Part shown: one piece after another, positions 7,564-15,545 of the stretch
Numbering within the stretch: the stretch's first letter is position 1
How the letters are laid out: each line of letters opens with the position of its first letter
NCBI GenBank assembly: GCA_964479625.1
Contig: CAYZMS010000051.1
Location: forward strand, 1-17,158
Origin: CAYZMS01 sp964479625
GTDB taxonomy: Bacteria; Bacteroidota; Bacteroidia; Chitinophagales; Saprospiraceae
Reading direction: 5' to 3'
Length of the DNA: 17,158 nt
Notes under the pieces: generated by a model
What the model was told of the DNA's origin: nothing
Databases searched by the model: none
The model's input: only the letters and a program-made list of their open reading frames with translations
Made by a program: the position numbers and the translations under genes

Positions 7564-7675
7564 CCCGGCATAAATCAACCCAGGCAAAGTGTAAGGGCTA
7601 AAGCTTTTAGGAGCAAGCCGGCAACTTACAGGCTCTGGTATTAAGCAATCCATAAAACTTGTAAACACAATAACA

Positions 7676-9835
7676 ATGGGGCAAACAATTACCTATTTGA
7701 TACCCGTATTCGGTATCCTTGCCTTGCTGTATACTTTTTGGCGATACAGTTGGGTAAGTAAGCAAGCCATCGGAACGGAGCGCATGGAGCGTATCGCTAA
7801 AAACATTAGCGAAGGGGCCATGGCCTTTTTGAAAGCAGAATACCGAGTACTGGCTATTTTTGTAATTGCAGTAGCTATTCTTTTGGCCGTAAGTGCCGAT
7901 CAGGAAAACTCTTCCTGGCTGATTGCCGTCTCCTTCATTCTGGGAGCCATTTGTTCTGCTCTTGCAGGTTTTATCGGAATGCGGGTAGCTACCCGGGCCA
8001 ATGTCCGTACGACCAATGCCGCTCAAAGCAGTTTGGCCAAAGCGCTTGAAGTGGCTTTTGGCGGAGGTTCCGTTATGGGGCTTGGAGTAGTAGGGCTTGG
8101 CGTGCTTGGTTTAGGGTCTCTGTTTATTGTGTATTCCGGCATGGGCTGGGAAGTCAATAGGGTGATCACTGTAATTACCGGTTTTTCCTTCGGTGCCTCT
8201 TCCATTGCCCTTTTTGCGCGCGTGGGCGGAGGAATTTACACTAAAGCAGCTGATGTAGGAGCTGACCTGGTGGGAAAAGTAGAAGCAGGCATCCCGGAAG
8301 ATCACCCACTTAACCCCGCTACTATTGCTGATAATGTAGGGGACAACGTAGGAGATGTGGCTGGCATGGGTGCGGACCTGTTCGAGTCTTACGTGGGCTC
8401 TATAATCGGTACCATGGTTCTTGGTGCTGCATTCATTGGTTTAGGCGGATTCGATGCCGGCAATGATTTCGGGGGGTTAAATGCCATACTCCTTCCACTT
8501 CTGTTAGCAGGTGTTGGGATTTTGACCTCCATTCTGGGCACCTTCTTTGTTCGGGTTAAAGAGGGCGGCGACCCACAGAAAGCCCTAAATCGCGGAGAAT
8601 TGATCGCTGCGGTCCTAATGCTTGTAGCCACTTACCTGATCACTCAATGGATGTTGCCTTCTACCTGGAGCTTTCAGGGAAAGGACTTCACCAATACCGG
8701 AGTGTTCTTTGCTGTGATCGCAGGCCTGGTAGCCGGGCTTGGTATCGGGTACATTACCGAGTTCTATACCGGAACCGGTACGCGCCCGGTAAAAGGAATT
8801 GTAGACCAATCACTGACCGGGCCAGCAACCAATATCATTGCCGGTCTGGGAGTAGGGATGCAATCGACCGCCATACCCATCATCATCCTGGCAACTGCCA
8901 TCATCGCTGCCTATGAGTTTGCCGGCTTGTACGGTATTGCAATCGCTGCCGTCGGTATGCTTTCGAATACGGGCATTCAGCTCGCTGTAGATGCCTACGG
9001 CCCTATCTCTGACAATGCCGGTGGTATTGCTGAAATGGCCGAACTGCCCAAAGAAGTGCGCCAAAGAACAGATAAACTGGACGCGGTAGGCAATACCACC
9101 GCTGCTATCGGTAAGGGTTTTGCCATTGGCTCTGCTGCCTTAACAGCCTTAGCCCTGTTTGCTGCATTTATGACTACTGCCCAGATAAGCAGAATTGACA
9201 TTGCCAAACCCATTGTAATGGCGGGTCTGCTGCTCGGGGGTATGCTGCCATTCCTATTCTCCAGCCTTGCTATGGGGGCTGTGGGGCGTGCAGCCATGGA
9301 CATGATCCAGGAAGTTCGTCGCCAGTTTGCCAATATACCAGAACTACAGGCGGCCCTGGACGTAATGCGAAAGAACGGAGAAACTGAATTCAAAGATTGG
9401 ACTGAAGCAGACCAAAAGACCTTTGAAGCAGCTGATGGTAAAGCCGAGTACAGCAAATGCGTAGAAATTTCTACCGCTGCCTCCATCCGGGAAATGATCC
9501 TTCCAGGCCTGATCGCCGTAATTACGCCAGTAGTTGTTGGTTTTGCTGGGGGAGCGGAAATGCTGGGCGGATTGCTAGCCGGAGTGACCGTAGCTGGTGT
9601 TTCGATGGCCATCTTCCAGTCTAATGCAGGTGGTGCCTGGGATAACGCGAAGAAAATGTTCGAATCTGGTGTAGATATCCAGGGGGAGACCTATTATAAA
9701 GGTTCAGACCCCCATAAGGCTGCGGTAGTAGGAGATACTGTCGGCGATCCCTTCAAAGACACTTCCGGGCCGGCATTGAATATCCTGTTGAAGTTGATGT
9801 CTGTGGTCGCTTTGGTTATCGCCCCAATGCTTTAG
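7676..9835 (+). CDS. hppA: Membrane-bound ion-pumping pyrophosphatase, K+-dependent type
   Basis: The 719-residue protein hydrolyses pyrophosphate and uses the energy to pump H+ and/or Na+ across the inner membrane. Length and about 16 hydrophobic segments fit the family. The catalytic D-x7-K-x-E motif is at 193-203, followed by DNVGDNVGD (219-227); the C-terminal acidic motif is GDTVGDPFKDTSGP (686-699). At the K/A switch the sequence is GNTTAAIGKGFAIGS, with Ala476 and Gly479. This is the K+-dependent class; K+-independent enzymes carry Lys and Thr there. Glu237 in LFESY is at the position holding the gating Glu of Na+-pumping enzymes, also found in some Bacteroidota H+ pumps, so the pumped ion is undecided. 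The gene has its own promoter (7532-7563) and terminator, so it is a single unit. Confidence 0.96.
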   Translation: MGQTITYLIPVFGILALLYTFWRYSWVSKQAIGTERMERIAKNISEGAMAFLKAEYRVLAIFVIAVAILLAVSADQENSSWLIAVSFILGAICSALAGFIGMRVATRANVRTTNAAQSSLAKALEVAFGGGSVMGLGVVGLGVLGLGSLFIVYSGMGWEVNRVITVITGFSFGASSIALFARVGGGIYTKAADVGADLVGKVEAGIPEDHPLNPATIADNVGDNVGDVAGMGADLFESYVGSIIGTMVLGAAFIGLGGFDAGNDFGGLNAILLPLLLAGVGILTSILGTFFVRVKEGGDPQKALNRGELIAAVLMLVATYLITQWMLPSTWSFQGKDFTNTGVFFAVIAGLVAGLGIGYITEFYTGTGTRPVKGIVDQSLTGPATNIIAGLGVGMQSTAIPIIILATAIIAAYEFAGLYGIAIAAVGMLSNTGIQLAVDAYGPISDNAGGIAEMAELPKEVRQRTDKLDAVGNTTAAIGKGFAIGSAALTALALFAAFMTTAQISRIDIAKPIVMAGLLLGGMLPFLFSSLAMGAVGRAAMDMIQEVRRQFANIPELQAALDVMRKNGETEFKDWTEADQKTFEAADGKAEYSKCVEISTAASIREMILPGLIAVITPVVVGFAGGAEMLGGLLAGVTVAGVSMAIFQSNAGGAWDNAKKMFESGVDIQGETYYKGSDPHKAAVVGDTVGDPFKDTSGPALNILLKLMSVVALVIAPML

Positions 9836-9870
9836 AAGATAAGACGCAAGGCGTTTCGGTCTTTCATATG

Positions 9871-9911
9871 CTTTCGAGCAAACTAAAATCGCTTTTCGGT
9901 TTGCTCGAAAG
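9871..9911 (+). other. Strong 13-bp hairpin without T-run after hppA
   Basis: CTTTCGAGCAAAC (9871-9883) pairs perfectly with GTTTGCTCGAAAG (9899-9911), and the loop can form a further AAAA/TTTT stem. No T-run follows on either strand, so it is not a standard terminator. It starts 36 bases after the hppA stop and precedes the real terminator, so it may protect the 3' end of the mRNA. Confidence 0.6.
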
Positions 9912-9959
9912 GAATAGAAAATAAGAATTTGCAAGAGCGTTCTGTTGAACCCTCAAAAC

Positions 9960-10004
9960 AAAAGGAGCGGCCACCCGAAACCGGAAGCTGCTCTTTTTGT
10001 TTTT
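9960..10004 (+). terminator. Rho-independent terminator of hppA
   Basis: AAAAGGAGCGGC (9960-9971) pairs with GCTGCTCTTTTT (9987-9998) through 12 pairs including two G-U. A small CCG/CGG stem lies in the loop, and a T-rich tail (TTTTTGTTTTT) follows. It ends the + strand transcript of the pyrophosphatase. Confidence 0.85.
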
Positions 10005-10213
10005 ATAGGGCTGAAAGTCAGATGTTCGTTAAAAATCTGTTGCAGTTGGTCGAAGTCTCAATCTATTTTATTGAAATTCCGTATAATAAGGGTCTTATTT
10101 AGCGTTAATCTTTTGCTTCATTCCTTTTTTTGCCTTTCGGCGCCCTAAATTCCCAAGGGATGGGCCATGCCAGCTCTGCTTCTGGCTTAAATCAGAACGA
10201 AAATCACAACGAT
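10005..10213 (+). other. Upstream region of the protease gene, promoter not identified
   Basis: No gene is seen here. The nearest thing to a -7 element is TTAATCTTTTGC (about 10105-10116), which is one base off TAnnTTTG and lacks a well-placed TTG. The frame of the protease gene extends up to 10130, but the added residues (MPFGALNSQG...) look like non-coding sequence and would bury the signal peptide. Confidence 0.4.
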
Positions 10214-12322
10214 ATGAAAATTAGAGGGCCCCTTTTTGCTTCTTTGATCGTCTTCGGGGCGACTATCCTGGTTTCTGTTTTTCCAAAACCACAGGATAGC
10301 TCGGAGAAGGAAACTGTACTTATGCGCACTATCCTCACCTTTGTGGATCAAATACATTTTCGCCCAAAGGAAATCAATAATGATCTGTCTCAGGAATTCC
10401 ACGACCTTTATCTCGATCGAATCGATGCCGGTCGGAGGTTCCTGACCCAGGAAGACATTGGCCAGCTAGAGGTTTATGCCTTAAGCCTGGACGAAGCCAT
10501 CCAGGAGGGAGATACGGAATTTTTCGATTTGTCGGTCCAGCTTCTAGAGCAAGGTCTGGAAAAGACCCAGGCCTACTATCGGGAAGCACTGGTACAGCCA
10601 TTTGATTTCGAAGTAAACGAAACCTATGAATCCGATGGGAAGAAACGCGACTTTGCAGCGAATGATGAGGCGCTCAAGGATTACTGGTACCATATGATGA
10701 AGTACGAGGTGCTTATTCGCCTTAAACGCAAGCTGGATAATCAGGAAGAAGCCGGAGAGGAAAAAGCGCTCAAACCATTCGAACAATTGGAAAAAGAGGC
10801 CAGGGAAAAGGTATTGGAAGTATATGATGACTGGTATAGCCGAATGAAAAAACTCAAACGGTCGGATCGACTGAGTGTATACCTGAATACCTTCACCCAC
10901 CTGATGGATCCACATACGGATTACCTGGAACCCATCGATAAGGAGAACTTCAACATTCGCTTTTCCGGTCAACTGGAGGGCATTGGCGCCCGCCTGACCA
11001 CAGAAGGAGAATTCACCAAGGTGGCAGAAGTAGTCGTCGGCGGCCCTGCTTGGCAAGGCAAAGACCTGGAAGAGGGCGACCTCATACTGAAGGTAGCACA
11101 AGACAAAAACGGCGATTACCAGGACGTCACCGGTTGGGTGCTGGATGATGTGGTTCAGTTGATCCGGGGCAAAAAAGGCACCATTGTTCGACTTTGGGTC
11201 AAAAAGGTAGACGGTACCTCTGAAGAGATCACTATCGAACGCGATGTGGTCATTTTCGAAGAAGGATATGCCAAATCCCTCATCCTGGACGGGCCGGAGA
11301 AGGAAGAGCGCATCGGTTATATCTACCTACCTCGCTTCTACGCTAATTTTGAAGATAATGACGGCCGCTTCAGCGCTGAGGACGTAGAAAAGGAGATTGA
11401 AAAACTTAAAGAAGAGCAGGTGAACGGCATTATCCTGGATTTGCGCAACAATGGAGGCGGTTCGCTACGGGATGTGGTCCGCATGTCCGGCTTTTTTATC
11501 GAGAAAGGTCCCATTGTCCAGGTGAAATCAAGAGAAGGTAAGCCCGAAGTGCTCGCTGACTCCGATGCCCGCGTACAATATGACGGCCCATTAGTGGTGT
11601 TGGTGAACAACTTCTCCGCTTCAGCTTCTGAGATATTGGCTGCCGCACTGCAAGATTACGAACGGGCGGTCATCGTAGGGGCCAAATCTACTTTCGGAAA
11701 AGGTACTGTTCAAAGATTCTTCAACCTCGATCGCGCCCTTCGGGGATACGATGAAGTAAAGCCTTTGGGGGAAATAAAATTGACGACCCAGAAGTTTTAC
11801 CGCATTAACGGAGGTTCTACTCAACTTCGCGGGGTCACTCCCGACATTATTCTACCCGATAATTACTACTATATCGAAGTGGGGGAGCGCGAAGAGGAAT
11901 ACGCAATGGAATGGACCAAGATCGACCCTGTTCCCTATAATCAAAATGTTTACCGGGTAGAAAAGGTAGAAGAACTTCGCCGCCGTAGCGCAGAACGAGT
12001 AGCGCAAAATGAGGTTTTTCAGAAGATTTTCGAAGGTGCCAAACGGCTGGAAGAACGCCAGGAGGAATCCACCTATCCCTTGAATATGGACGAATACATC
12101 GCCTACGCGGAAGCCAATGAAACCGAGGCAGAAAAGTACGAAGGTCTATTCGACCAGGATGTAAACGAAGGCGTTCGCAACCTCGAACTAGACCTGGAAT
12201 CCATCCATGCCGACCCTAAAAAAGAAGAACGCAACCAGGATTTCATCGGCTCGGTTGCCAAGGATGTATACATTCAGGAAGCACTCCATATTTTACACGA
12301 CCTGATCAGCCTGAATAATTAA
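10214..12322 (+). CDS. prc: Carboxy-terminal processing protease, Prc/Tsp type (S41)
   Basis: From the ATG at 10214 the product has 702 residues, close to E. coli Prc (about 680). A basic start plus hydrophobic stretch (MKIRGPLFASLIVFGATI) exports it to the periplasm, perhaps as an anchor. The order is Prc-like: an N-terminal helical domain (about 30-245), a PDZ domain (about 250-342, with GIGARL and GDLILKV), then the S41 peptidase core. NFSASASEI carries the likely nucleophile Ser470, and TFGKGTVQ carries the general base Lys496; NNGGGSLRD (412-420) is the conserved loop before them. The charged C-terminal region (about 555-702) matches the DUF3340-type tail. Prc enzymes recognise nonpolar C-termini and trim or degrade periplasmic proteins, including cell-wall hydrolases and lipoproteins. 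An earlier start at 10130 is rejected because it hides the signal sequence. Confidence 0.93.
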   Translation: MKIRGPLFASLIVFGATILVSVFPKPQDSSEKETVLMRTILTFVDQIHFRPKEINNDLSQEFHDLYLDRIDAGRRFLTQEDIGQLEVYALSLDEAIQEGDTEFFDLSVQLLEQGLEKTQAYYREALVQPFDFEVNETYESDGKKRDFAANDEALKDYWYHMMKYEVLIRLKRKLDNQEEAGEEKALKPFEQLEKEAREKVLEVYDDWYSRMKKLKRSDRLSVYLNTFTHLMDPHTDYLEPIDKENFNIRFSGQLEGIGARLTTEGEFTKVAEVVVGGPAWQGKDLEEGDLILKVAQDKNGDYQDVTGWVLDDVVQLIRGKKGTIVRLWVKKVDGTSEEITIERDVVIFEEGYAKSLILDGPEKEERIGYIYLPRFYANFEDNDGRFSAEDVEKEIEKLKEEQVNGIILDLRNNGGGSLRDVVRMSGFFIEKGPIVQVKSREGKPEVLADSDARVQYDGPLVVLVNNFSASASEILAAALQDYERAVIVGAKSTFGKGTVQRFFNLDRALRGYDEVKPLGEIKLTTQKFYRINGGSTQLRGVTPDIILPDNYYYIEVGEREEEYAMEWTKIDPVPYNQNVYRVEKVEELRRRSAERVAQNEVFQKIFEGAKRLEERQEESTYPLNMDEYIAYAEANETEAEKYEGLFDQDVNEGVRNLELDLESIHADPKKEERNQDFIGSVAKDVYIQEALHILHDLISLNN

Positions 12323-12344
12323 TTTCCACTTTCGGGAAATGTAT

Positions 12345-12352
12345 TAATTTTG
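12345..12352 (+). promoter_or_regulatory. Candidate -7 element before the ABC-F gene
   Basis: TAATTTTG matches TAnnTTTG, but the -33 position (about 12322-12324) reads ATT, so only half the promoter is supported. Transcription would start near 12359, at the base of the hairpin that follows. Confidence 0.3.
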
Positions 12353-12355
12353 GGT

Positions 12356-12399
12356 TTTCGACCTCAAAGAACTGTAGTTTTTTGAGGTCGAAATATTTT
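12356..12399 (+). terminator. Terminator between prc and the ABC-F gene
   Basis: TTTCGACCTCAAA (12356-12368) pairs perfectly with TTTGAGGTCGAAA (12381-12393) and is followed by TATTTTT. It ends the prc transcript. Because it lies only about 15 bases before the ABC-F start codon, the ABC-F promoter must be upstream of or inside it, or the gene must rely on read-through. Confidence 0.85.
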
Positions 12400-12414
12400 T
12401 AAACACCACCGCCT

Positions 12415-14295
12415 GTGAATTACCTTTCCCTGGAAAATGTCTCCAAACACTACGGTGAAAAAGTCCTGTTTGACAATATCGAATTACAAGTGTCAAAAGG
12501 ACAAAAAATGGCCCTGGTCGCCAAAAACGGCTCCGGCAAATCCACCCTGCTAAGGGTGATCATGGGTATGGAGCCCCCCGAGGGGGAAACGGCCAAGGTT
12601 GAGATCCACCGATCTGTTAAGCTGGGGTTTTTACCCCAGGACCCCGAGTTCCAACCCCATTCTACCATTCTTGATGCTGTTTTCAATTCGGATAACGAAA
12701 TGATCAAGGCCATCCAGGCTTACGAACAGGCCTTGCTGGAGCCGGAGCGCACAAACCAAATGCAACAAGCCGTTGCCCGTATGGATCAACTGCAGGCCTG
12801 GGACTTTGAAGCAAAGATTAAGGAACTGCTCACCCGTTTTCGAATCGATGACTACCAGCGAACCGTGCATACCCTTTCCGGAGGCCAACGCAAACGGCTG
12901 GCCCTGGTCAAACTCATCATTGACGAGCCGGACTTTCTCATCCTCGACGAGCCCACCAACCACCTGGACCTGGACATGATCGAATGGCTGGAGGAATACT
13001 TGCAAATACCTAATCGAACGCTGCTCATGGTCACCCACGATCGTTACTTTCTCGACCGGGTTTGCAATAATATCGTGGAATTAGACAACGGCAAACTGTA
13101 TCGATATTCCGGTAACTACGCAGCTTTTCTGACCAAAAAGGCCAACCGGTACGAAACCGAAAAATCCGAACTGGGAAAAGATCGAAAATTGCTGAAAAAG
13201 GAACTCGAATGGGTTAATCGAATGCCCAAGGCGAGAGGAACCAAAGCAAAATCCAGAGTTGATGCCTTTCACGAACTCAAAGATAAGGTAGGCAGAGCCC
13301 GTGTGGAAGAAGAGATTCAGATCGATATCAAGGGCCAACGTCTAGGGAAAAAAATACTGGAGCTTCATAATGTTAGTAAACAGTTTGGCGATAAGATCCT
13401 GGTGAAGGGGTTCCATTACAAATTTAAAAAGAAAGAACGGGTAGGTATAGTGGGTCCCAATGGTGTGGGTAAAACCACTTTTCTCAAACTGCTTACCCAG
13501 GAGATCAGAACCGACTCCGGGAAGGTTGTCATAGGCGGCAATACGGTTTTCGGCCATTACACCCAGGATGGCATCCAACTGGAAGAAGATAAGCGGATCA
13601 TTGATGTGATCACGAATATAGCCGAATACATTCCCATGGAAAAAGGGCAAAAATTGACGGCTGCACAAGTTTTGGAGCGCTTCATGTTCAGTCGTAAACA
13701 GCAGCAGGTCTACGTCAGCCAGTTGAGTGGAGGAGAAAGACGAAGGCTGCACCTGCTAACCGTGTTGATGAAGAATCCCAACTTCCTCATCCTGGATGAG
13801 CCTACCAATGACCTGGATATTATCACCTTAAATGTACTGGAAGAATTCTTGCTGGAGTTTCCGGGCTGTGTTCTGATCGTAACCCACGATCGCTATTTTA
13901 TGGATAAGTTGGTCGAACACCTGTTTGTTTTTGAAGGCCAGGGAGGCATCCGTGATTTCAACGGTAACTATTCGGAATACCGGGCTATCCAGAAGGAGGA
14001 AGAACGGGAAAAAAAGAGACTGGAGCGACAGGCGGAGCAGGCTGAAAAGCAAAAGCAAAGCAACAAACCCGAAGCGTCCTCTTCAGGCCTATCCCACGAA
14101 CAACGCAAGGAGATCCGCCGCCTGGAAAAGGAGATCAGTAAACTCGAAGAAGAAAAATCTGCCATCAGCAAATCCTTTGACAACCCTGACCTTAGCCCCG
14201 ATAGGATCAAAGAATTGTCCATTCAATTACGTGCGATAGAAGATAAGATCGAGGAGCGGGAAATGCGATGGATGGAGCTGGCTGATTTAGCCTAA
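12415..14295 (+). CDS. uup: ABC-F family ATPase, Uup-type
   Basis: The 626 residues hold two ABC ATPase domains and no membrane segment, so this is a soluble ABC-F protein acting on the ribosome. Domain 1 has a P-loop at 36-44 (AKNGSGKST), LSGGQ at 154-158, Walker B LILDEP at 175-180 and THDR at 207-210. Domain 2 has GPNGVGKTT (347-355), LSGGE (437-441), LILDEP (458-463) and THDR (490-493). The linker (about 240-300) has the basic WVNRMPKARGTKAKSRV segment, which faces the ribosomal P site in this family. A charged coiled coil (about 522-622) closes the protein, which with the linker points to the Uup branch rather than EttA. The first P-loop Gly is Ala36, as I recall from related Bacteroidota proteins. 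The start is GTG at 12415; the first ATG falls at the P-loop and is too late. Uup is linked to 50S assembly and to transposon excision. Confidence 0.93.
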   Translation: MNYLSLENVSKHYGEKVLFDNIELQVSKGQKMALVAKNGSGKSTLLRVIMGMEPPEGETAKVEIHRSVKLGFLPQDPEFQPHSTILDAVFNSDNEMIKAIQAYEQALLEPERTNQMQQAVARMDQLQAWDFEAKIKELLTRFRIDDYQRTVHTLSGGQRKRLALVKLIIDEPDFLILDEPTNHLDLDMIEWLEEYLQIPNRTLLMVTHDRYFLDRVCNNIVELDNGKLYRYSGNYAAFLTKKANRYETEKSELGKDRKLLKKELEWVNRMPKARGTKAKSRVDAFHELKDKVGRARVEEEIQIDIKGQRLGKKILELHNVSKQFGDKILVKGFHYKFKKKERVGIVGPNGVGKTTFLKLLTQEIRTDSGKVVIGGNTVFGHYTQDGIQLEEDKRIIDVITNIAEYIPMEKGQKLTAAQVLERFMFSRKQQQVYVSQLSGGERRRLHLLTVLMKNPNFLILDEPTNDLDIITLNVLEEFLLEFPGCVLIVTHDRYFMDKLVEHLFVFEGQGGIRDFNGNYSEYRAIQKEEEREKKRLERQAEQAEKQKQSNKPEASSSGLSHEQRKEIRRLEKEISKLEEEKSAISKSFDNPDLSPDRIKELSIQLRAIEDKIEEREMRWMELADLA

Positions 14296-14308
14296 AAGAA
14301 AAGAAGAG

Positions 14309-14352
14309 GGTGCCTCAAAACACCTCTGATGTTTTGAGGCACCTAATTTTAA
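14309..14352. terminator. Bidirectional terminator between converging genes
   Basis: GGTGCCTCAAAACA (14309-14322) pairs perfectly over 14 bases with TGTTTTGAGGCACC (14330-14343). TAATTTTAATT follows on the + strand. On the minus strand the stem is followed by a T/C-rich stretch (complement of about 14291-14308). It serves the ABC-F gene (+) and the PfkB kinase gene (-). Confidence 0.88.
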
Positions 14353-14355
14353 TTG

Positions 14356-15285
14356 TTATAGCCTCCATTTTATCTGATCAAATCGGACCAATTCGGTAAA
14401 TGCTTCGATCCGCTCATTGATCTGCTCTGTAGTTAAAGCTTGAAGCCGTTCGATCCCGAATTTTTCCACGCAAAAGGAAGCCATTGCCGATCCACAGATC
14501 ACAGCCCGTTTCATGTTTTCAAACGAGGTATCTTGGGTATTGGTCAGGTACCCCATGAAGCCTCCTGCAAAGGTGTCTCCTGCACCAGTGGGGTCATACA
14601 CTTCTGCCAGAGGTAAAGCCGGAGCGAAAAAAATCTTATTCTCGCCGAACAAGAGGGCCCCGTGTTCCCCTTTCTTTATGATCAGTTTGGAAGGGCCCAT
14701 AGCGTGAATATCCCTGGCAGCCAACACGAGGGAGTGCTGGCTGGTCAATTGGCGGGCTTCTTCATCATTAATAATAAGAACATCTATCCGTCGAATAACC
14801 TTTTTCAGCTCTTCCAGACTACTGTCGATCCAGAAGTTCATGGTATCCATAGCAATGAGCACGGGACGTTTGGTAAGCTGATCCAGGACTCGGGTCTGCA
14901 CCCTCGGGGTCAGGTTCCCCAGCATGACGAACTCAGAATCTTTATAGGCTTCTGGTAATACCGGGTCAAAATCTGCTAACACATTCAACTGGGTATCCAG
15001 GGTATCCCGACTATTCATATCGCTGTGGTATCGCCCGGCCCAGAAAAAGGATTTTTCCCCCTCCCGGATTTGCAAACCATCCTGGTTGACACCACGTTGG
15101 GCCAGCATATCCAGTGTACTTTCCGAGAAATCATCGCCGATCACCGATACCAGGCGGCAATCATCCGTAAAGTGAGAAGCAGAAAGGGTAATATAGGTGG
15201 CCGCTCCCCCGATCGTTTTTTCTGCTTTCCCAAATGGAGTTTCTATGTCGTCGAATGCTACGGTTCCAACCGCCAGTAAGCTCAT
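14356..15285 (-). CDS. PfkB-family carbohydrate/nucleoside kinase
   Basis: The 309-residue product is a ribokinase-like kinase that moves a phosphate from ATP to a sugar or nucleoside hydroxyl. The C-terminal PfkB signature DPTGAGDTFAGG is at 231-242, with Asp237 as the catalytic base in GAGD, the anion hole. The N-terminal Gly-Gly (26-27, in KTIGGAATY) is where the first PfkB signature lies, and NDEEA (173-177) is the Mg/phosphate motif seen as NxxE. The substrate is not evident. Similar Bacteroidota and archaeal proteins include nucleoside, ribose and 2-keto-3-deoxygluconate kinases, and no sugar-use genes sit nearby to decide. The ATG at 15285 follows an A-rich leader and fits the usual MxxLAVGTVAFD start. 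The gene is a single unit that converges on the ABC-F gene and diverges from the tRNA. Confidence 0.9.
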   Translation of the reverse strand: MSLLAVGTVAFDDIETPFGKAEKTIGGAATYITLSASHFTDDCRLVSVIGDDFSESTLDMLAQRGVNQDGLQIREGEKSFFWAGRYHSDMNSRDTLDTQLNVLADFDPVLPEAYKDSEFVMLGNLTPRVQTRVLDQLTKRPVLIAMDTMNFWIDSSLEELKKVIRRIDVLIINDEEARQLTSQHSLVLAARDIHAMGPSKLIIKKGEHGALLFGENKIFFAPALPLAEVYDPTGAGDTFAGGFMGYLTNTQDTSFENMKRAVICGSAMASFCVEKFGIERLQALTTEQINERIEAFTELVRFDQIKWRL

Positions 15286-15310
15286 ATTTTTTTAGGTTTT
15301 TTTAATTGGC

Positions 15311-15324
15311 ATCTTGCGCAAGAT
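15311..15324. promoter_or_regulatory. Palindrome ATCTTGCGCAAGAT over the tRNA promoter -33 box
   Basis: This perfect 14-base inverted repeat lies between the divergent PfkB kinase gene and tRNA-Asn. Its left half contains the TTG (15314-15316) used as the -33 element of the tRNA promoter. A protein bound here would block that promoter and could also act on the kinase promoter 26 bases away. No regulator is identified. Confidence 0.4.
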
Positions 15325-15344
15325 AGGGAAAACCCCTAAATTTG
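15314..15344 (+). promoter_or_regulatory. Bacteroidota promoter of tRNA-Asn
   Basis: TTG at 15314-15316 and TAAATTTG at 15337-15344 are separated by exactly 20 bases, the same geometry as the promoter at 7532-7563. Transcription should begin near 15351, about 58 bases before the 5' end of the mature tRNA. Confidence 0.75.
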
Positions 15345-15408
15345 CACTCGCCTTTGGCTGATAAGTCAAAATGACCAGTCAATTGGCTTCGACAAAGGTA
15401 CCAAAATT

Positions 15409-15482
15409 GCCTCAGTAGCTCAGCTGGTTAGAGCGGCGGACTGTTAATCCGTAGGTCATAGGTTCAAGTCCTATCTGAGGCG
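15409..15482 (+). tRNA. tRNA-Asn, anticodon GUU
   Basis: All four arms fold. The acceptor GCCTCAG (15409-15415) pairs with CTGAGGC (15475-15481), with G15482 as discriminator. The D arm is GCTC...GAGC. The anticodon stem GCGGA/TCCGT encloses loop CTGTTAA, with anticodon GTT. The T arm ATAGG/CCTAT encloses TTCAAGT. The 3' CCA is not encoded (CCG follows the discriminator), so it must be added by CCA transferase. The gene has its own promoter and terminator. Confidence 0.97.
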
Positions 15483-15502
15483 CCGGCTTCCTAAAAGCTA
15501 AA

Positions 15503-15532
15503 GGCTCGATGTGCATGCATCGGGCCTTTTTT
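15503..15532 (+). terminator. Terminator of tRNA-Asn
   Basis: GGCTCGATG (15503-15511) pairs with CATCGGGCC (15518-15526), including one G-U, and is followed by TTTTTT and a further TTATTTT. It lies 20 bases after the mature tRNA end. Confidence 0.88.
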
Positions 15533-15545
15533 GTTATTTTGGTTT

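Noticed and set aside
8995..9612. 205-codon minus-strand frame inside hppA
   Set aside because: The Ala/Ser/Pro-rich translation mirrors the GC-rich codons of the pyrophosphatase read in reverse. The real gene has all its catalytic motifs on the plus strand.
10130..10213. Upstream extension of the Prc protease by 28 residues
   Set aside because: It would place polar residues before the export signal. The ATG at 10214 starts directly with a basic-hydrophobic signal sequence.
10544..11101. 185-codon minus-strand frame inside the Prc protease gene
   Set aside because: It is fully antisense to a gene with intact protease motifs, and it has no recognisable features of its own.
12520..12550. Ala instead of the first Gly in the first P-loop of the Uup-type ATPase
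   Set aside because: As I recall, related Bacteroidota ABC-F proteins also read AKNG at this point, and the rest of the P-loop (GSGKST) is intact, so this is lineage variation rather than damage.
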